Source of the DNA: Schizophyllum amplum
Taxonomy: Eukaryota; Basidiomycota; Agaricomycetes; Agaricales; Schizophyllaceae
NCBI GenBank assembly: GCA_007026445.1
Contig: VDMD01000002.1
Span: 1,612,001 to 1,676,000, forward strand
Length of the DNA: 64,000 nt
Direction: 5' to 3'
The notes beneath the pieces are model-generated. The model had not been told where the DNA came from and did not search any database. It saw nothing but the letters and a program-made list of their open reading frames with translations. The position numbers were made by a program, and so were the translations under genes. Below, in pieces: positions 11,631 through 22,359 of the stretch. Numbering within the stretch: position 1 is the first letter of the stretch; each line of letters opens with the position of its first letter.

Positions 11631-13370
11631 TATCGCAATGAGGAGTCAGATGTATTCTTGCCGTCTTCGTCAAGATAGCGCGTCCAGGGGGACGGAAGCC
11701 CTCCTCGTGGGGTCCCCGTTCTCCCGGCGTTCTGACATATGCTCCTCTTTGGCTACTCACCGTTGACCCCGACACACGCTGTCTCAGCGCCCCTCACGCG
11801 CTCGTCGCTGCGTCACTCATCGCACCCACACGCGTGCTTAGACACGCAAAAAGACACTCACGGACTTATAATTTATCATGTCTCATGGACCTACAAGTTG
11901 CTTTGTGCTACCGTGTACAGCCTTGTGCTACGGAATCTCCCGCACGGAATCTCTCGCAACGTACACATATTAGCCTGGCCTGTAGGATACCGGATGTTAC
12001 GCTTCTAATGCCCGCACACACGATAGAGGCTCTTCTTGGTGAGTAATCTGATTTGTTGTCTTCCTTATGGTCCCTTTGGTACTGTTTATTGGTTATCTTT
12101 CGACTTTCTTTGTGGGTCTCTTACCCTATCTTCGTTGTTTTGATACGGTTACTTTGTCGTCTTCCAATCTCACTCTTCCTTGCGGCTTTTTGTTTGCTGC
12201 TGCCATTCTATTTTGCTCATTGCTGACGCCCCACTGCAGTTTTTATATACCCACCAATCGAGAGGGCGCAAGACCCGCGCGAGGTGCGGTGTCCTGGGGC
12301 GCACCTGGCGGCGATGTCCTCGCACGCGCGGGGTGCGGTGCCCTGGGGCGTGCTGGGTGGCGCGCGCAACGCATCGCTGTCATCCCGTCTGCCCCTGCCG
12401 ATGCTACGCCGATGGTCCTCGGCATGTACTCGTGCGCGGCCAGCATACGCATGCACCCGTATACACCACGCCACGCATCGTGTACGCCGCGGCCTGTATA
12501 CGGCACACCAGCGCCTGTATACACCGCGCCCCACCCGCTTCCCGCATTCTTTCACACATACACGACACGCCCCCGCGCCGCCTCTTCACACCCGCCTCGC
12601 CCCGACGCTCACTCCTCTCCAGTCTTTACCCTATACCCTCGGCTTCCTGACGTGCACCCTGGACTTCCTGACGTACATGGTGTCTACCCCCGACTGCGTG
12701 GTATACACCCCCTCCCCCTCGCGCGCACTCCTCCCGACCCTGCGGTATACTCAGGGACCAGACTGGATGCACATACCTATCCTGACAGTCCTACCTAAGT
12801 ATCCTGACTCTGCACATACCTAACCATGGATGCACAAAACTCTATCTTCTACGTACTTACTTGCTTATTTTAATGCTAACGCTGTATAGACTATCGATAT
12901 TGGCGGTTGTACATAGTACATTTTTATTCTGTGCTCAGCAGTGACACAGTGCGTCCTCTGAGCTCGGTGATGTAGCGCGTTTGTGCGCTCAGTGGTGTAC
13001 TAGCGTTTTGTGCGTGCTTGATGTAGCGGTCCTTTATCGAGACTAACAAGTAGTTTGACTTTGATGATCTCTAGAATACGCACTACCTATGGTCTGCCGC
13101 GCGTCGTCTCTAGCCTCTACTTAAGAGTGTGCGTCGGAGTCTTCACAAGGCGAACAAACGTTAGGATTCCGCCGTCGCTACTGATGCAATTCAGCTTCAG
13201 GTTTGCTCGAAAGCCTAAGGTTTTACTGATCTCTAAGTACTAGTACCAGAAAGCTCCCGCTACGCCGGTCCTGCGCCGGTCTCCAACCTTGCCTTCAAGT
13301 GCGGACTACAAGTCGGTGGAAAGTGGTGAGTTCCAAGTGGCGGATAGTCTGTGGCGAATCGATGCCCGAG

Positions 13371-13415
13371 AGTCAGCTGGGGAGACTAGAGAGTCAGCTG
13401 GGGAGACTAGAGAGT
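13371..13415. repeat. Two-copy 21-bp tandem repeat
   Basis: A 21-nt unit beginning AGTCAGCTGGGG is present twice back to back, followed by a partial third copy (AGTCAG). It lies 30 bp before the perfect palindrome at 13447. Confidence 0.85.
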
Positions 13416-13446
13416 CAGTATGAATGAGCGCAGAATTTACTATAAA

Positions 13447-13475
13447 GTTTTGCCCGGGCAGTGCCCGGGCAAAAC
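13447..13475. repeat. Perfect 14-bp inverted repeat with 1-nt loop
   Basis: The arm GTTTTGCCCGGGCA is followed by G and then its exact reverse complement. Each arm itself contains the palindrome TGCCCGGGCA, so the site can form a stable cruciform or hairpin. No gene end is nearby. Confidence 0.9.
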
Positions 13476-14084
13476 AACGTGATGCGTTCACGTGCTGGCA
13501 CGTCGTCGCGAATCGATTCAACTCAAGTCCAGCTCAAGTCAATCAAGCTTCAAGCTTCAAGCTTGAGAGACCTTGCAAGGCAAGGCAACTAAGCTGGAAG
13601 GCGGTCGAAGGTTTAGCAAGGGTTATGCCTTTATGTTGCCTTTATGGCCAACGTGCTGCAGTGACAATTATTGCAGCAGGCTTACATATGATACTGCACT
13701 GTCTGCAAGCGCCAGTGATGCCGCGCGCATCACTCGACAGTCTACCACACCCCTCTACTGTATGTACATGAGTAGAGAAGCTTTAGAAACGAGAGGAGCG
13801 CAGCTACCACGTACATCTCGCCTGGAGGGTTGGATAAATAATGTCTCCCACCCTTTGCCCGTATGTATATAGACGGGTCCCGCCCGCAAACCAGTGGGGG
13901 CGCGCCACACTCGAGGGGTGCGGTCGACGAAGCGGTGCGCGACGAGGCGACGTGCGGCCAGCAAGCGGGCGAGGGATGGGATGTCGGATCGCGCGTCAAC
14001 CAGGACTGGTCAGCCAGGCGGGTTGACACCTGGTCAAACCGGACGGGTCGCCATGTACACGGTCTCCATATCCGATATCCGCTC

Positions 14085-14150
14085 GACGATACGCCAACGA
14101 CTGCTTGTGGGCTCGCTGCAAGCCGGGCACCTTGTACAAGCGTTGTGATG
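14085..14150 (+). repeat. Dispersed repeat, copy 1
   Basis: The block starting GCTCGACGATACGCCA is also found at 19887-19947 with about 80-85% identity, including the shared string GCCGGGCACCTTGTAC. Both copies are on the + strand. The second lies within a short open frame (19748-20014), so this may be a fragment of a small gene family or of a transposon. Confidence 0.65.
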
Positions 14151-14699
14151 GAAAGAAGCTCATGAGCGTCTCTTCCTAGCCATGAGGCCTAGGTTTCCTC
14201 CTTGGGCCATAAATAAATAAACCACCGTGCGAAAGCCCACAACGCTTAGTCAGCGAGCCCTGGCATCCGTGGCTTAGTCAGCCCAAGTCGCTACAAATGG
14301 ACGTCAACACGGGCTGTGATTACTAAGCAATGCTGGCGGCCGTGGCTTAGTCAGTTTGGCTTAGTAAGCCAGAGGCGGTACAAATGAATGTCAACAGACG
14401 CGTCGCGCGTTGGCAGTTGTCAGTGTGTGTGGGTTTGGGCAGGGGTGCGTGTGTGGGTGTGAGTGTAGTGCTTCTGGGCAGGGCTGTGGCGTTTCTGGGC
14501 ATGGTTGTGATGCTGCCGAGCTTGTCCTGCTCATCGAAAGAGTCAAGAAAGAGTCGGTCGTCCTATAAGCACACATGATAATCCTACAAAAAGTACAGAG
14601 CCCTACAATACAGTGCGAACATTCTCGCTTCCGGGCCTCGACTCAGACCCGATGGCCCCATATGCAGGAGGTAGTGCATGGGCCGTATGGTCCTGACTA

Positions 14700-15240
14700 C
14701 TCAGCCATATAGTGCATCGGCCGCGGAGTCCTCAGTCATTCATCGGCACCCCGCACGTCCCTTCCCATAATCCCCCACCTCTACCCATCCTCCCTCGCCT
14801 CCACCCTCTACCCATCATCCAGCTCCGCCTCCAGCAGCTCGACCTTTCGCTGTGGAGTGCGTTAGCGGCGCTGTCTTCTCCTCCATATCCCCTCATCCTC
14901 ATCCCCTCCTTCCCTGTCTCCCTCCGCCTACTTCCCCTTCCCCTCCCCTCATCCCCTCCCCTTCGCTCGCCTTTTTCCCCTCTTCCCCACTCCCCTCTCC
15001 GTACACCCGTCAACACCAAAAACTCCTTCTTCCCCCTCACCCCTCTCCGCCTCCTTCTCCTCATCCCCTCCCCATGCCCCTCCCCACTTCCCCTCCCGTC
15101 CCTCGTCCCTCTCGCCTTTCCCGTCCCTCCCGCCTACTTCCCCCCCCCCCCCCCCCCCAACTCCCCTCTCCGTACACCCCATCACCACCAAAACCAAGTC
15201 CCCCACTTATGACTCGAACGCCACCCTCTCCCTCCCCTTT
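14700..15240. repeat. CT-rich low-complexity tract with a 19-bp poly-C run
   Basis: The + strand is almost pure pyrimidine, with CCCTCC, CCCCTC and CACCA repeats and 19 consecutive C at 15140-15158. Open frames are Pro/Leu/Ser-only and are not real proteins. It follows the predicted C-terminal exon of the minus-strand gene that starts at 18546. Confidence 0.7.
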
Positions 15241-18200
15241 TCACCCAACCAAAAAACTCCCTTCACCCCCACTCCCCCCTCCCTTCACCCCCCACTCCCC
15301 CCTCCCTTCACCCCCCACTCCTCTCGCCCTCCCCTTCACCCCCACTATCACCACCAAGAATACCACAAACATCACCACCAAGAATACAATCATCACCACC
15401 AAGAATACAAACATCACCACCAAAAACAAGTCCCCCCCTCCCCCCTTCGTACAAACATCACCACCAAGAACACCACTCACCCTATACGTCGTCCGCCGAC
15501 CGCCGACCGCGGCCCGCAGCACGCGCAGCTGCCACCGGAGCTTGCGGGGCAGTTTGTGGGCGGGGGCGGTGGTGGAGGTGGTGGTGGTTCGGGGGGAGGT
15601 GGTTCGGGTGGTGGTGGAGGTGGAGGTTGGTGTCGAGGTGGTGGAGATCCTGGATGTCGCCGTCGGCCCTGTCCTGGATGCCGTCGGCCCTCCCGCACCT
15701 GCTCTCGCCGCCTCTGTCCTGGATGCCGCCCCTGCACCCGCACCTGCTCTCACTGCCCCTATCGTCGCTGCTCTCGCCGCCCCCGCATTGGTGCTCGCGC
15801 CCTCCCCTGACTTTCTCGCCGATCCCCGACGCGAGCCGTTCGTGTGCCAGGTTTCACCCTCCACATACCCACCCTCTCCCTCTTCCCCATACCCCCCTCC
15901 TCCGCCCCGATCCCAATCCCATCCAACCGCTCGCTAAGCCCAATCCCATCCAACCGCTCGCTAAGCCCGATCCCATCCAACCGCTCGCAAAACGCGCGGT
16001 ACACGCGGTCGTCCCGGGCGAAGGAGGAGGTCTGCGGGAGTGGGTGAGTGGGTGGGGTGGGGTGGGTGGGGTGGGGTGGGTGAGTGGGTTAGCGTGGGTG
16101 GTAGGTTTGGTGGTGATGAGAAGAGGACAGGGAGGGAGGTGGGGAGGGAGGGTTAGCGTGGATTAGCGTGGGTGGTTGATATGGTGAGGGGTGTTGGTGA
16201 TGAGAAGAGGACAGTGGGGAGGAGGGGGTAAGGGGAGGGAACGAGAGGGAGGGGGAGGGAGGGTAGGGGAGGAGGGAGAGGGAACGAGAGGGAACGAGAG
16301 GGAACGAGAGGGAACGAGAGGGAACGAGAGGGAGGGGAGGGAGGGTAGGGGAGGAGGAAGAGGGGAGGGTCAGCGTTAGATATGGTGAAAACAGAGGGAG
16401 GAGAAAGGGAGGGAGGAGGGCATGGAGAGAGAGAAAGAGAAGGGACGTGGAAGAGGGGAGGGGAGGAGGGGGGAGGGAGGGAGGAGAAGGGGGGGAGGGA
16501 AGGGAAATGGTCCCGTCGAGCGAAGGAAAACCGCGTCTGCGCGCAGAAGGAAACGGCAGTCGCGCGCAGATGAGAACCGTGTGTTGCACGTAGAAGAAAA
16601 CACCACATCCCACACCCAGGCCAAACACTCACCGAAATCCCCTCCCCGCCCACGACCTCCCTCGCGAGCCCCCACGCGCCGAGCAGGAGCAGGTCCACGG
16701 TGGCGTTGCCGATGCTGGGGGGGGGGGGGTTAGTTTGTTTTGTCGTGAGATGATGAGAGGGGGGGTTAGTTTGTAGAATGAATGGGAGGGGGGGTTAGTT
16801 TGTAGAAGGGATGGGAACGGGGGGAGGTTTGTTTGTTCGTGAGATATATATGGGAGTGAGGTGGGGGAGGGGGGGATGGAAAGAAGATAGGAGACAGGAG
16901 AAGGGGTGAAGGGGATGGGGGGGAGTGAAGGGAATGGGGGTAACGAGGTGAGGGTCAGGGGGAGTGAGGGGGGGAAGGAGGGGGTGAGGGGGGCGAGGTG
17001 TGGGTGGAGGCGTGCGAGGTGGGGGAGTCAAAGAACGACACCTCGAACCACGAACACTCACTAATCCTCCAAACTCGCAATCAGCTCCGCCCTGCCCAAT
17101 TCGCGCGTGGCGAACTTGCGCACGGCGGCGCGGGCGGTGTGGACGGGGCGGCCGGTGGTGGAGGAGGGGGTGGTGAGGGAGGTGTGTAAGGTGGAGGGGG
17201 TGGCGGTAGTAGAGGTGGAGGAGAGGGTGCGCGCATGCGCGGGCGATGAAGACGGGTGCGATGAGGAAGACGGACGCGAGTGGACAGACGAGCGGCGGGC
17301 GGAGGAGGACGCGGCGGAAAGCGTGCGCGCGTGGGTTGTTGGCGACGAAGCATGCCGTGCGTGCGACGAAGCATGCGGTGCGTGCGACGAAGCATGCGGT
17401 GCGTGCGATGAAGCCTGCCCGTCCTCTTCGTCGTCCTTCCTTGCCCTCGCTCTTGAGCCCAACACCCGCCTCCCCTCCCCCGATCGATCAACGCCGACGC
17501 GCAACTCGCGCCCGACGGCCTCGGCTTGTGCGGAGACCCAGCGCTCGCCTGTGGGGGTGGCGGTTAGTTTCAGTGGGGAGCTTGAATGTCGTGAGAGAAG
17601 CGGGGAGTGTATGTCGTGAGAGAAGGGGAGGGGGTGGTGAGCGTCGGTTGGGAGACTCGCTGAGGACCACATTTTCTCCTCTTCCACTCACCCTCACTCA
17701 TGACGAGCACCTGCATAAAGCTGGCTGCGAGATCGCTGCGCTCGGCGGCGAGGTCGTGGTCGATGGCGAGCTTGAGGTTGGTGCCTGGGAGTTGTCAGTA
17801 TACTAAGAGTTGGAGAGGCGTAGATACTCACGCAATGCTTTCAACACACCCCTGACCCCCTGCTTGGCCATTTCTTGCTCCTCGAGGTTGTTGATGTAGC
17901 GAGAGAAGGCGCCGACGAGCAGCAGAGCAATGGAGCGATGGGAGGCGCCGATGCGGAGTGCATGCAATAGTGGCGGATCTCCTGCCTTGGTAGAAAGCAG
18001 GAGCGGAAAGGCGCGATCGCGGACGTCCATGAGGTACATCTCGTCCCTGCGTTCGATGGCGCGGAGGACCTCGAAGGGCTCGGGGATGCGGTTGGTGGGT
18101 GCGTGGGTGTTGGCGGGGGCGTGCGATTGGGCGAGCTTGTGAGAGCCCATGCGGAAGAGGGCGCGGATGGCGGCGGCGGGGGTGCGGGTGGTGGGGGTGG

Positions 18201-18546
18201 GGGGTTCGGGGTCTGGAGAAGTGGGTTCGGGGGACGGGGGCTTGTCGTGGCCGGCGTCTAGTTCGTCTTTGAGTGCATCCTCGAGCAGCGCTTCAACCTC
18301 GTCTGTGTCGGGTTCGCGGGGGAGGGGGATGGCGTGGGCGCGCTGGCGGGCTTCGCGAGCGAGGATGGCTGGTTGGATATTGTGGCATTTTCCATGCTTG
18401 GACTAGCTGGCAGACGCACCCGCAGAGGGGAGACGGGCAGGCAGGCACGGCCCGGCGTCGGCGCGGGGACGCGGACGCGGCTGGGCGCCAGGCGGTGGGC
18501 GGTCGACGAGGGTGAGCAGTTGGGCCGAGTGGTTCAAGCGCGCCAT
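15241..18546 (-). CDS. Conserved-looking protein with ankyrin-like segment, C-terminus uncertain
   Basis: Exons read on the minus strand are 18546-18420, 18368-17832, 17784-17692, 17548-17062, 16714-16633, 16031-15858 and 15810-15241. Phases join through all six introns. The start is MARLNHSAQLLTLVD. A segment near residues 155-190 (GDPPLLHALRIGASH, then IALLLVGAFSRY) matches the spacing of an ankyrin repeat. Later parts include a Ser/His-rich linker with three ASSHAPH-like units and the block KFATRELGRAELIAS. I do not recognise the family. The introns at 17061-16715 and 16632-16032 are 347 and 601 nt, far above the local norm, and consist of C-rich repeats. Exon 6 encodes two copies of LDGIGLSER plus a partial third from a 27-bp repeat. 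The last exon runs into simple repeats, so the true stop may be near 15480. Confidence 0.6.
16717..16729 (-). other. Poly-C acceptor tract
   Basis: Thirteen consecutive G on the + strand are C on the coding strand and sit directly before the AG at 16716-16715 that opens exon 5 of the ankyrin-like gene. The run serves as the polypyrimidine tract of that 3' splice site. Confidence 0.7.
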
Positions 18547-18684
18547 CGTAGCAGGAGACAGGCTGTGACTGCAACAGGCGCCGGACCAGCCTGATCGACG
18601 CTTCTGGCAACTCACCTACGTCATCGTACTAGACGCGATCGCGTGACGCGTAGAACTGGCAATACAACTCATATCCATTGATAG

Positions 18685-19741
18685 TAAGGCAGGGGGCATC
18701 AGGAACCGGCACCCCTTATGTAAGCAGATCAGCCGCCACTTTGTCGCCGTTCCCTGCCTCTCCCCCGCTCATTCTCCGCCCTTCTGCGTAATACAAAATG
18801 TAGCTATGTGCTTCACATACAGTTCCTATTGAGCAGAATTGAGATATTCCAAAAAATGAGGAAGTTATGGGCTGATCTGTTTTTTTGACGGCAAACGACT
18901 CGGCAGGTCTGGGGAACGTCTCTGGAGGGGTTTACGAAAATTGAAGTTCGGACTTTTGTCCAGTCACGTGATGCGCTCACGTGACCTTGCCGGACTCCGG
19001 CGCGTCGACGAACGCGCCGTTGCGACAGCATGACACGCCCTAGCGCCTGCAGAAATGCATGCTGAAGAGCAGACGACCCGCCGTAAAGGCCTGCCTCACA
19101 ATTTGGTGAAGAAAAGACAAACCCAGTGGTAGAAGATGTGTCAATGTTGCGACTCACACAAACACCGAGCCCTTCAAGCTTTCAAGAACCGTCCCCAGCA
19201 TTGTCACGGTTTATTATGAGGCAGCAGTCCATTATATCGCCCAGTAATTAGTCTTTTACGCCGAGGAATCAGATGGTGATGACTAGGACAAGCTCATGCA
19301 CGCGCGTCTCCGAGACGACTCGGATGTCCCACGGTTTACAAAAACCGTAAGTCATCGGGTAACGCTGATCTTCGTTAAATTTTACCATTGACGTACTCTG
19401 GTTTACTAGTTGCTCTACTCGTTATATACATACATACAGTGAAGGGCTTTTGGGTGCCTCAGCAGCATGGGCAGACTTACGACTATCCCAACATAGCCAT
19501 TGTATTCTGCCACCTGACATGACAGCTGCATACAGCGCTCATCCGTCAAACAGCTTATGGCAGTACATTATCTTATGTATGCTGAGGCACTAGAGAGTCC
19601 CAGGGGGCAAGCCACGCCGTGGTACGTGGGTGAGTGCCGCCGACCTCCCGACCGGCGGGATTTGTCCAACCCTAACCCTATGACTCATACATCACGTGAT
19701 GATTACATAAGGGGTGCCGGTTCCTAGTGCCCCCTGCCTTA
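18685..19741. mobile_element. 1.06-kb non-autonomous DNA element with ~38-bp TIRs, TA-flanked
   Basis: The left end at 18685-18723 begins TAAGGCAGGGGGCATCAGGA. The right end at 19703-19741 is its reverse complement with two mismatches (about 37 of 39). TA is present at both outer edges and could be the target duplication typical of Tc1/mariner-type insertion; this is inference. The interior (about 980 bp) has no transposase-like frame. It contains CACGTGA motifs and a CCCTAACCCTA string close to the right terminus. It lies between the ankyrin-like and the four-helix membrane protein genes. Confidence 0.75.
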
Positions 19742-19747
19742 GCTACG

Positions 19748-20014
19748 ATGTCCCCATCTCAACCTGCAAAGCGCAGGCCGCGTCCGCTGGTAGGTCAACT
19801 GTACAAGGTCACTGACGACCGTACGCCTCTGCCCTGCGAACGATTGGAGGGTCAACACAGGCTACACCCATGCATTCAATATACGCTCGACGATACGCCA
19901 CGGCTGCGGGTGGGCTCGCGCCAGCCGGGCACCTTGTACGAGCGAGAAACAATCGATGATAATGGGAGGAAGAAAGGGGAACAAAAAACAATGGAGACGA
20001 AAACAACACGCTAA
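19748..20014 (+). CDS. Short open frame adjoining the TIR element, doubtful
   Basis: An ATG at 19748, 7 bp beyond the right inverted repeat, opens an 88-residue frame that is basic at its start (MSPSQPAKRRPRPLVGQLYK). It includes the segment shared with the repeat at 14085. It ends 70 bp before the stop codon of the convergent membrane-protein gene. No domain is recognised. It may be a truncated first exon captured from elsewhere, or chance. Confidence 0.25.
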   Translation: MSPSQPAKRRPRPLVGQLYKVTDDRTPLPCERLEGQHRLHPCIQYTLDDTPRLRVGSRQPGTLYERETIDDNGRKKGEQKTMETKTTR

Positions 20015-20083
20015 GTCGAAATGGACGCACAATAGGACAAATTTGATCCTCATACTCACAACAACCTACATCACCGTCATGCG

Positions 20084-21793
20084 CTACCGCCTCCGCAACA
20101 ACCTCGGTCCCAACTCGGTCCACCACGCCCACCCGCCCACGAGCACCAGGTTCGCGACCGCCGGTCCGAGGTCGAGTTGGATGATCGTGTAGATCCAGAT
20201 CGTGGCAAGTGGGGGGCACTGGGGAGTGGGTGTCAATCGGCTATCATGGTTCTGAGAAGGGAGGGGAGGGGCAGAGGAAGGCAAAGGCCAAGGAATAACC
20301 GCACTCAGAGAAATACCCGCGCGCAGTGGTATAACCGCGCGCAGAGGAATGCCAACGCGCAGAGAAATAACCGCACGCAGAGGAATAACCACACGCAAAT
20401 CATCAAACGCGCAAACAAGAAGAAGGCGCCTCACCTGCTGAATATTCACCAAATACGACTTGTATCCGAGCGTCCACAGCATCCGCGGCCCTGCGAACAG
20501 GGAGGCCGCGAAGAGCGCGAGTTGCCCCAGGCGCGTGTGTTTGTGCCGGGTGGCTGGGAGAAGAGGGTTAGGGGAGTGGTTTATGGGGGGGGAGGGGGGG
20601 AAGAGGCGAGGGAGGGGAGGGCAGGGAGGAGGAGAGGGAGGGAGGAACGAGGAGAAGAGGGAGGGAAGGAGGAGGTTAGGTGAGGGAGGCGCGAGGTGGT
20701 AAGGGGGGAGGTTAGGGGAGGGAAGAGGGAGGTGGTATGTGGAGGAACGAGCTGGTGGTGAGAATGCCCGAAGAACTAGGCAAAATCGCACTCATGCCTC
20801 ATAAAACCACCACCACCACCACGAAACAAACACTCACTATAAAATATAAACAACGCCAGGATGGGCACGCCCGATAGTAATCGGTCGCCGATGTCCGCGA
20901 GGCGCGCTTGTTGCCCGTATTGCTGGTGGATGAGGCTGCGGGGGGGGGGGGGGGAGTTAGTAGTGGGGTGGGTAGGAAGTGGGGAGGGAAGGGGGAAGGG
21001 TGGGGCGTAAGTGGAAAAAAAGGGGAAGAGGAAAAGAGGGAACGACGTCGACAAACGAGGCACGCCCACTCACACATCCATCAGCACCAGGCAGAACGTG
21101 AACGGGATCAGCAGCGTCGTCGTCATGTACACCTCTTCCGCGAAGGGGGTTGGGGTGGGAGGTTCAACTGGTGTATTGGAAGAGGAGGACGTCGGACCGC
21201 CCGTCCCTCCGACCTCCATGATCGTCGAGCCGCCCGGTCCGGCGAATTCTCGTATGCGGGGTGAGGGCTCTGCGCCTGTTTTGGGTGTCGTGCTAGGTGT
21301 TGGGCCTCTCCGGTCTGCTGAGCCTGCCTTGCCTGCTCCGTCAAGTGTTGCGCCTACCCCACCTGCTGCGCCTGCCATCCCCGGCCCCAGCGGTCTCACA
21401 CCAGACACCTCCGACGGCCGCACCAACCCCTCCAGCACGCCGCTCTCCCGGATGAGCCGCCACTGCTCGTCCTCGGGGATGGACAGGTTGGCGGCGGTGG
21501 CTGTGGGGGGTGGCGGGTTAGTTGGGGGTGGCGGGTTAGGAGGTGAGGAGGTGTGGGTGGTGGGTGTGGGAGACGGAGGGAGGATGGGTAAAGGAAGAGA
21601 GGGTAAAGGAAGTGAGGAGGTGGAGAGGGAGGGAGGGAGGGTGAGGGAAGGTGAGGGTGTAGGTGGGATGGGGAGAAGGCCTAGCAGGCGGACACGCACC
21701 AGTTGTGATCTCCTCGATGGTCGCCTCGGCTGCTTGCGCGGGGGTGGTGGTGCTCGTCGAGGCTTTCTTGTGGTTATTGCGGTTGCGGACCAT
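20084..21793 (-). CDS. Small multi-pass membrane protein of unknown function
   Basis: Exons 21793-21700, 21500-21074, 20935-20838, 20553-20435 and 20218-20084 total 873 nt, 290 residues, and all phases join. The first 170 residues are hydrophilic and Pro/Thr/Ser-rich. The rest contains about four hydrophobic helices: one around TTTLLIPFTFCLVLMDV, then segments in GVPILALFIFY, LALFAASLFAG and AVANLVLVGGWAWW. An LGYKSYLVNIQQ loop lies between the last two. The layout resembles widespread fungal four-helix membrane proteins lacking an assigned role; I do not name the family. The four introns are 138-284 nt and C-rich on the coding strand, and the second ends in a run of 14-15 C before GCAG. The gene is divergent from the Faf1-like gene, sharing a 566-bp promoter region. 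Confidence 0.8.
20939..20954 (-). other. Poly-C acceptor tract
   Basis: A run of 15 G on the + strand (C on the coding strand) immediately precedes GCAG, the acceptor of the third exon of the membrane-protein gene. Confidence 0.7.
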
Positions 21794-22359
21794 GGTGTGT
21801 GGGTGGTTGTGATCGTGTGCAGGTTCGGTCTGTGCAGGTAGACTAAGATAGTGGGTCGTGCGCAGGAGGCTAGGGCGTCGTATGTATGGGGTGTCTTGTG
21901 GGATGGTATGTGCGCGTCGTACGGAACGTCTTGCGCGCGTCGTATGCGGTCTCCTGGACGCGGGTGTATAGACTCGTTTTGTGTGTTGAGGAGCAGTCGG
22001 CGGTGGTGGTCGTCGTCGTCGTGGTCGTGGTCGATGCCCAACCCGATGCAAGCCCGATGTCGTACGTAGCAGGCGCGTACCGGTGCATCGGACCGGTACT
22101 CCGACACACGCGATCACCGCCCGATCGTGCTTTGTTTCCCTCTCGATCACTGTGAGCGTCGAGTTCACGGGCCCTTGCGATCATTCATTCCCCCCGCGCA
22201 CCCACCCATCCACGCACGGATTGCATCTTATTCATACCCATCACCCACCACCATCCCATCTTCCCCCACGCCCATTTCATCTTCCACCACGCCCATTTCA
22301 TCTTCCACCACCCCGATCCACACCCACACCCACACCCCACCATCCACACCCATCCTACC
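21794..22359. promoter_or_regulatory. Divergent promoter region
   Basis: This 566-bp spacer lies between two start codons on opposite strands. The Faf1-side 150 bp is a CA/TC-rich microsatellite-like tract (ACCCACACCC, TTCATCTTCCACCACGCCCA repeated), typical of pyrimidine-rich fungal core promoters. No TATA box is evident on either side. Confidence 0.4.

Larger units (their letters stand above)
11640..14700. other. Gene-poor spacer with short repeats
   Basis: No convincing protein is found in 3 kb. Open frames at 12067-12823 exist on several frames at once and reflect CA/TA-rich composition. GTATAC palindromes recur between about 12460 and 12750. A 21-bp direct repeat occurs at 13371-13412, a perfect palindrome at 13447-13475, and a dispersed repeat at about 14085-14150. 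The TATAAATAATG-like stretch near 13830 has no open gene after it. Confidence 0.5.

Noticed and set aside
12067..12823. Two plus-strand frames of 180-240 codons
   Set aside because: They overlap each other and minus frames, have Pro/Thr/His-only composition and no splice logic; they reflect GTATAC/CA-rich repeats.
14712..15937. Pro-rich 166- and 361-codon plus-strand frames
   Set aside because: They are created by CT-rich simple repeats and poly-C; the part overlapping 15.5-15.9 kb is better explained by the minus-strand gene.
18813..19157. 114-codon minus-strand frame inside the TIR element
   Set aside because: It shows no transposase motif (no DDE, no helix-turn-helix), is short, and has no ATG context support.
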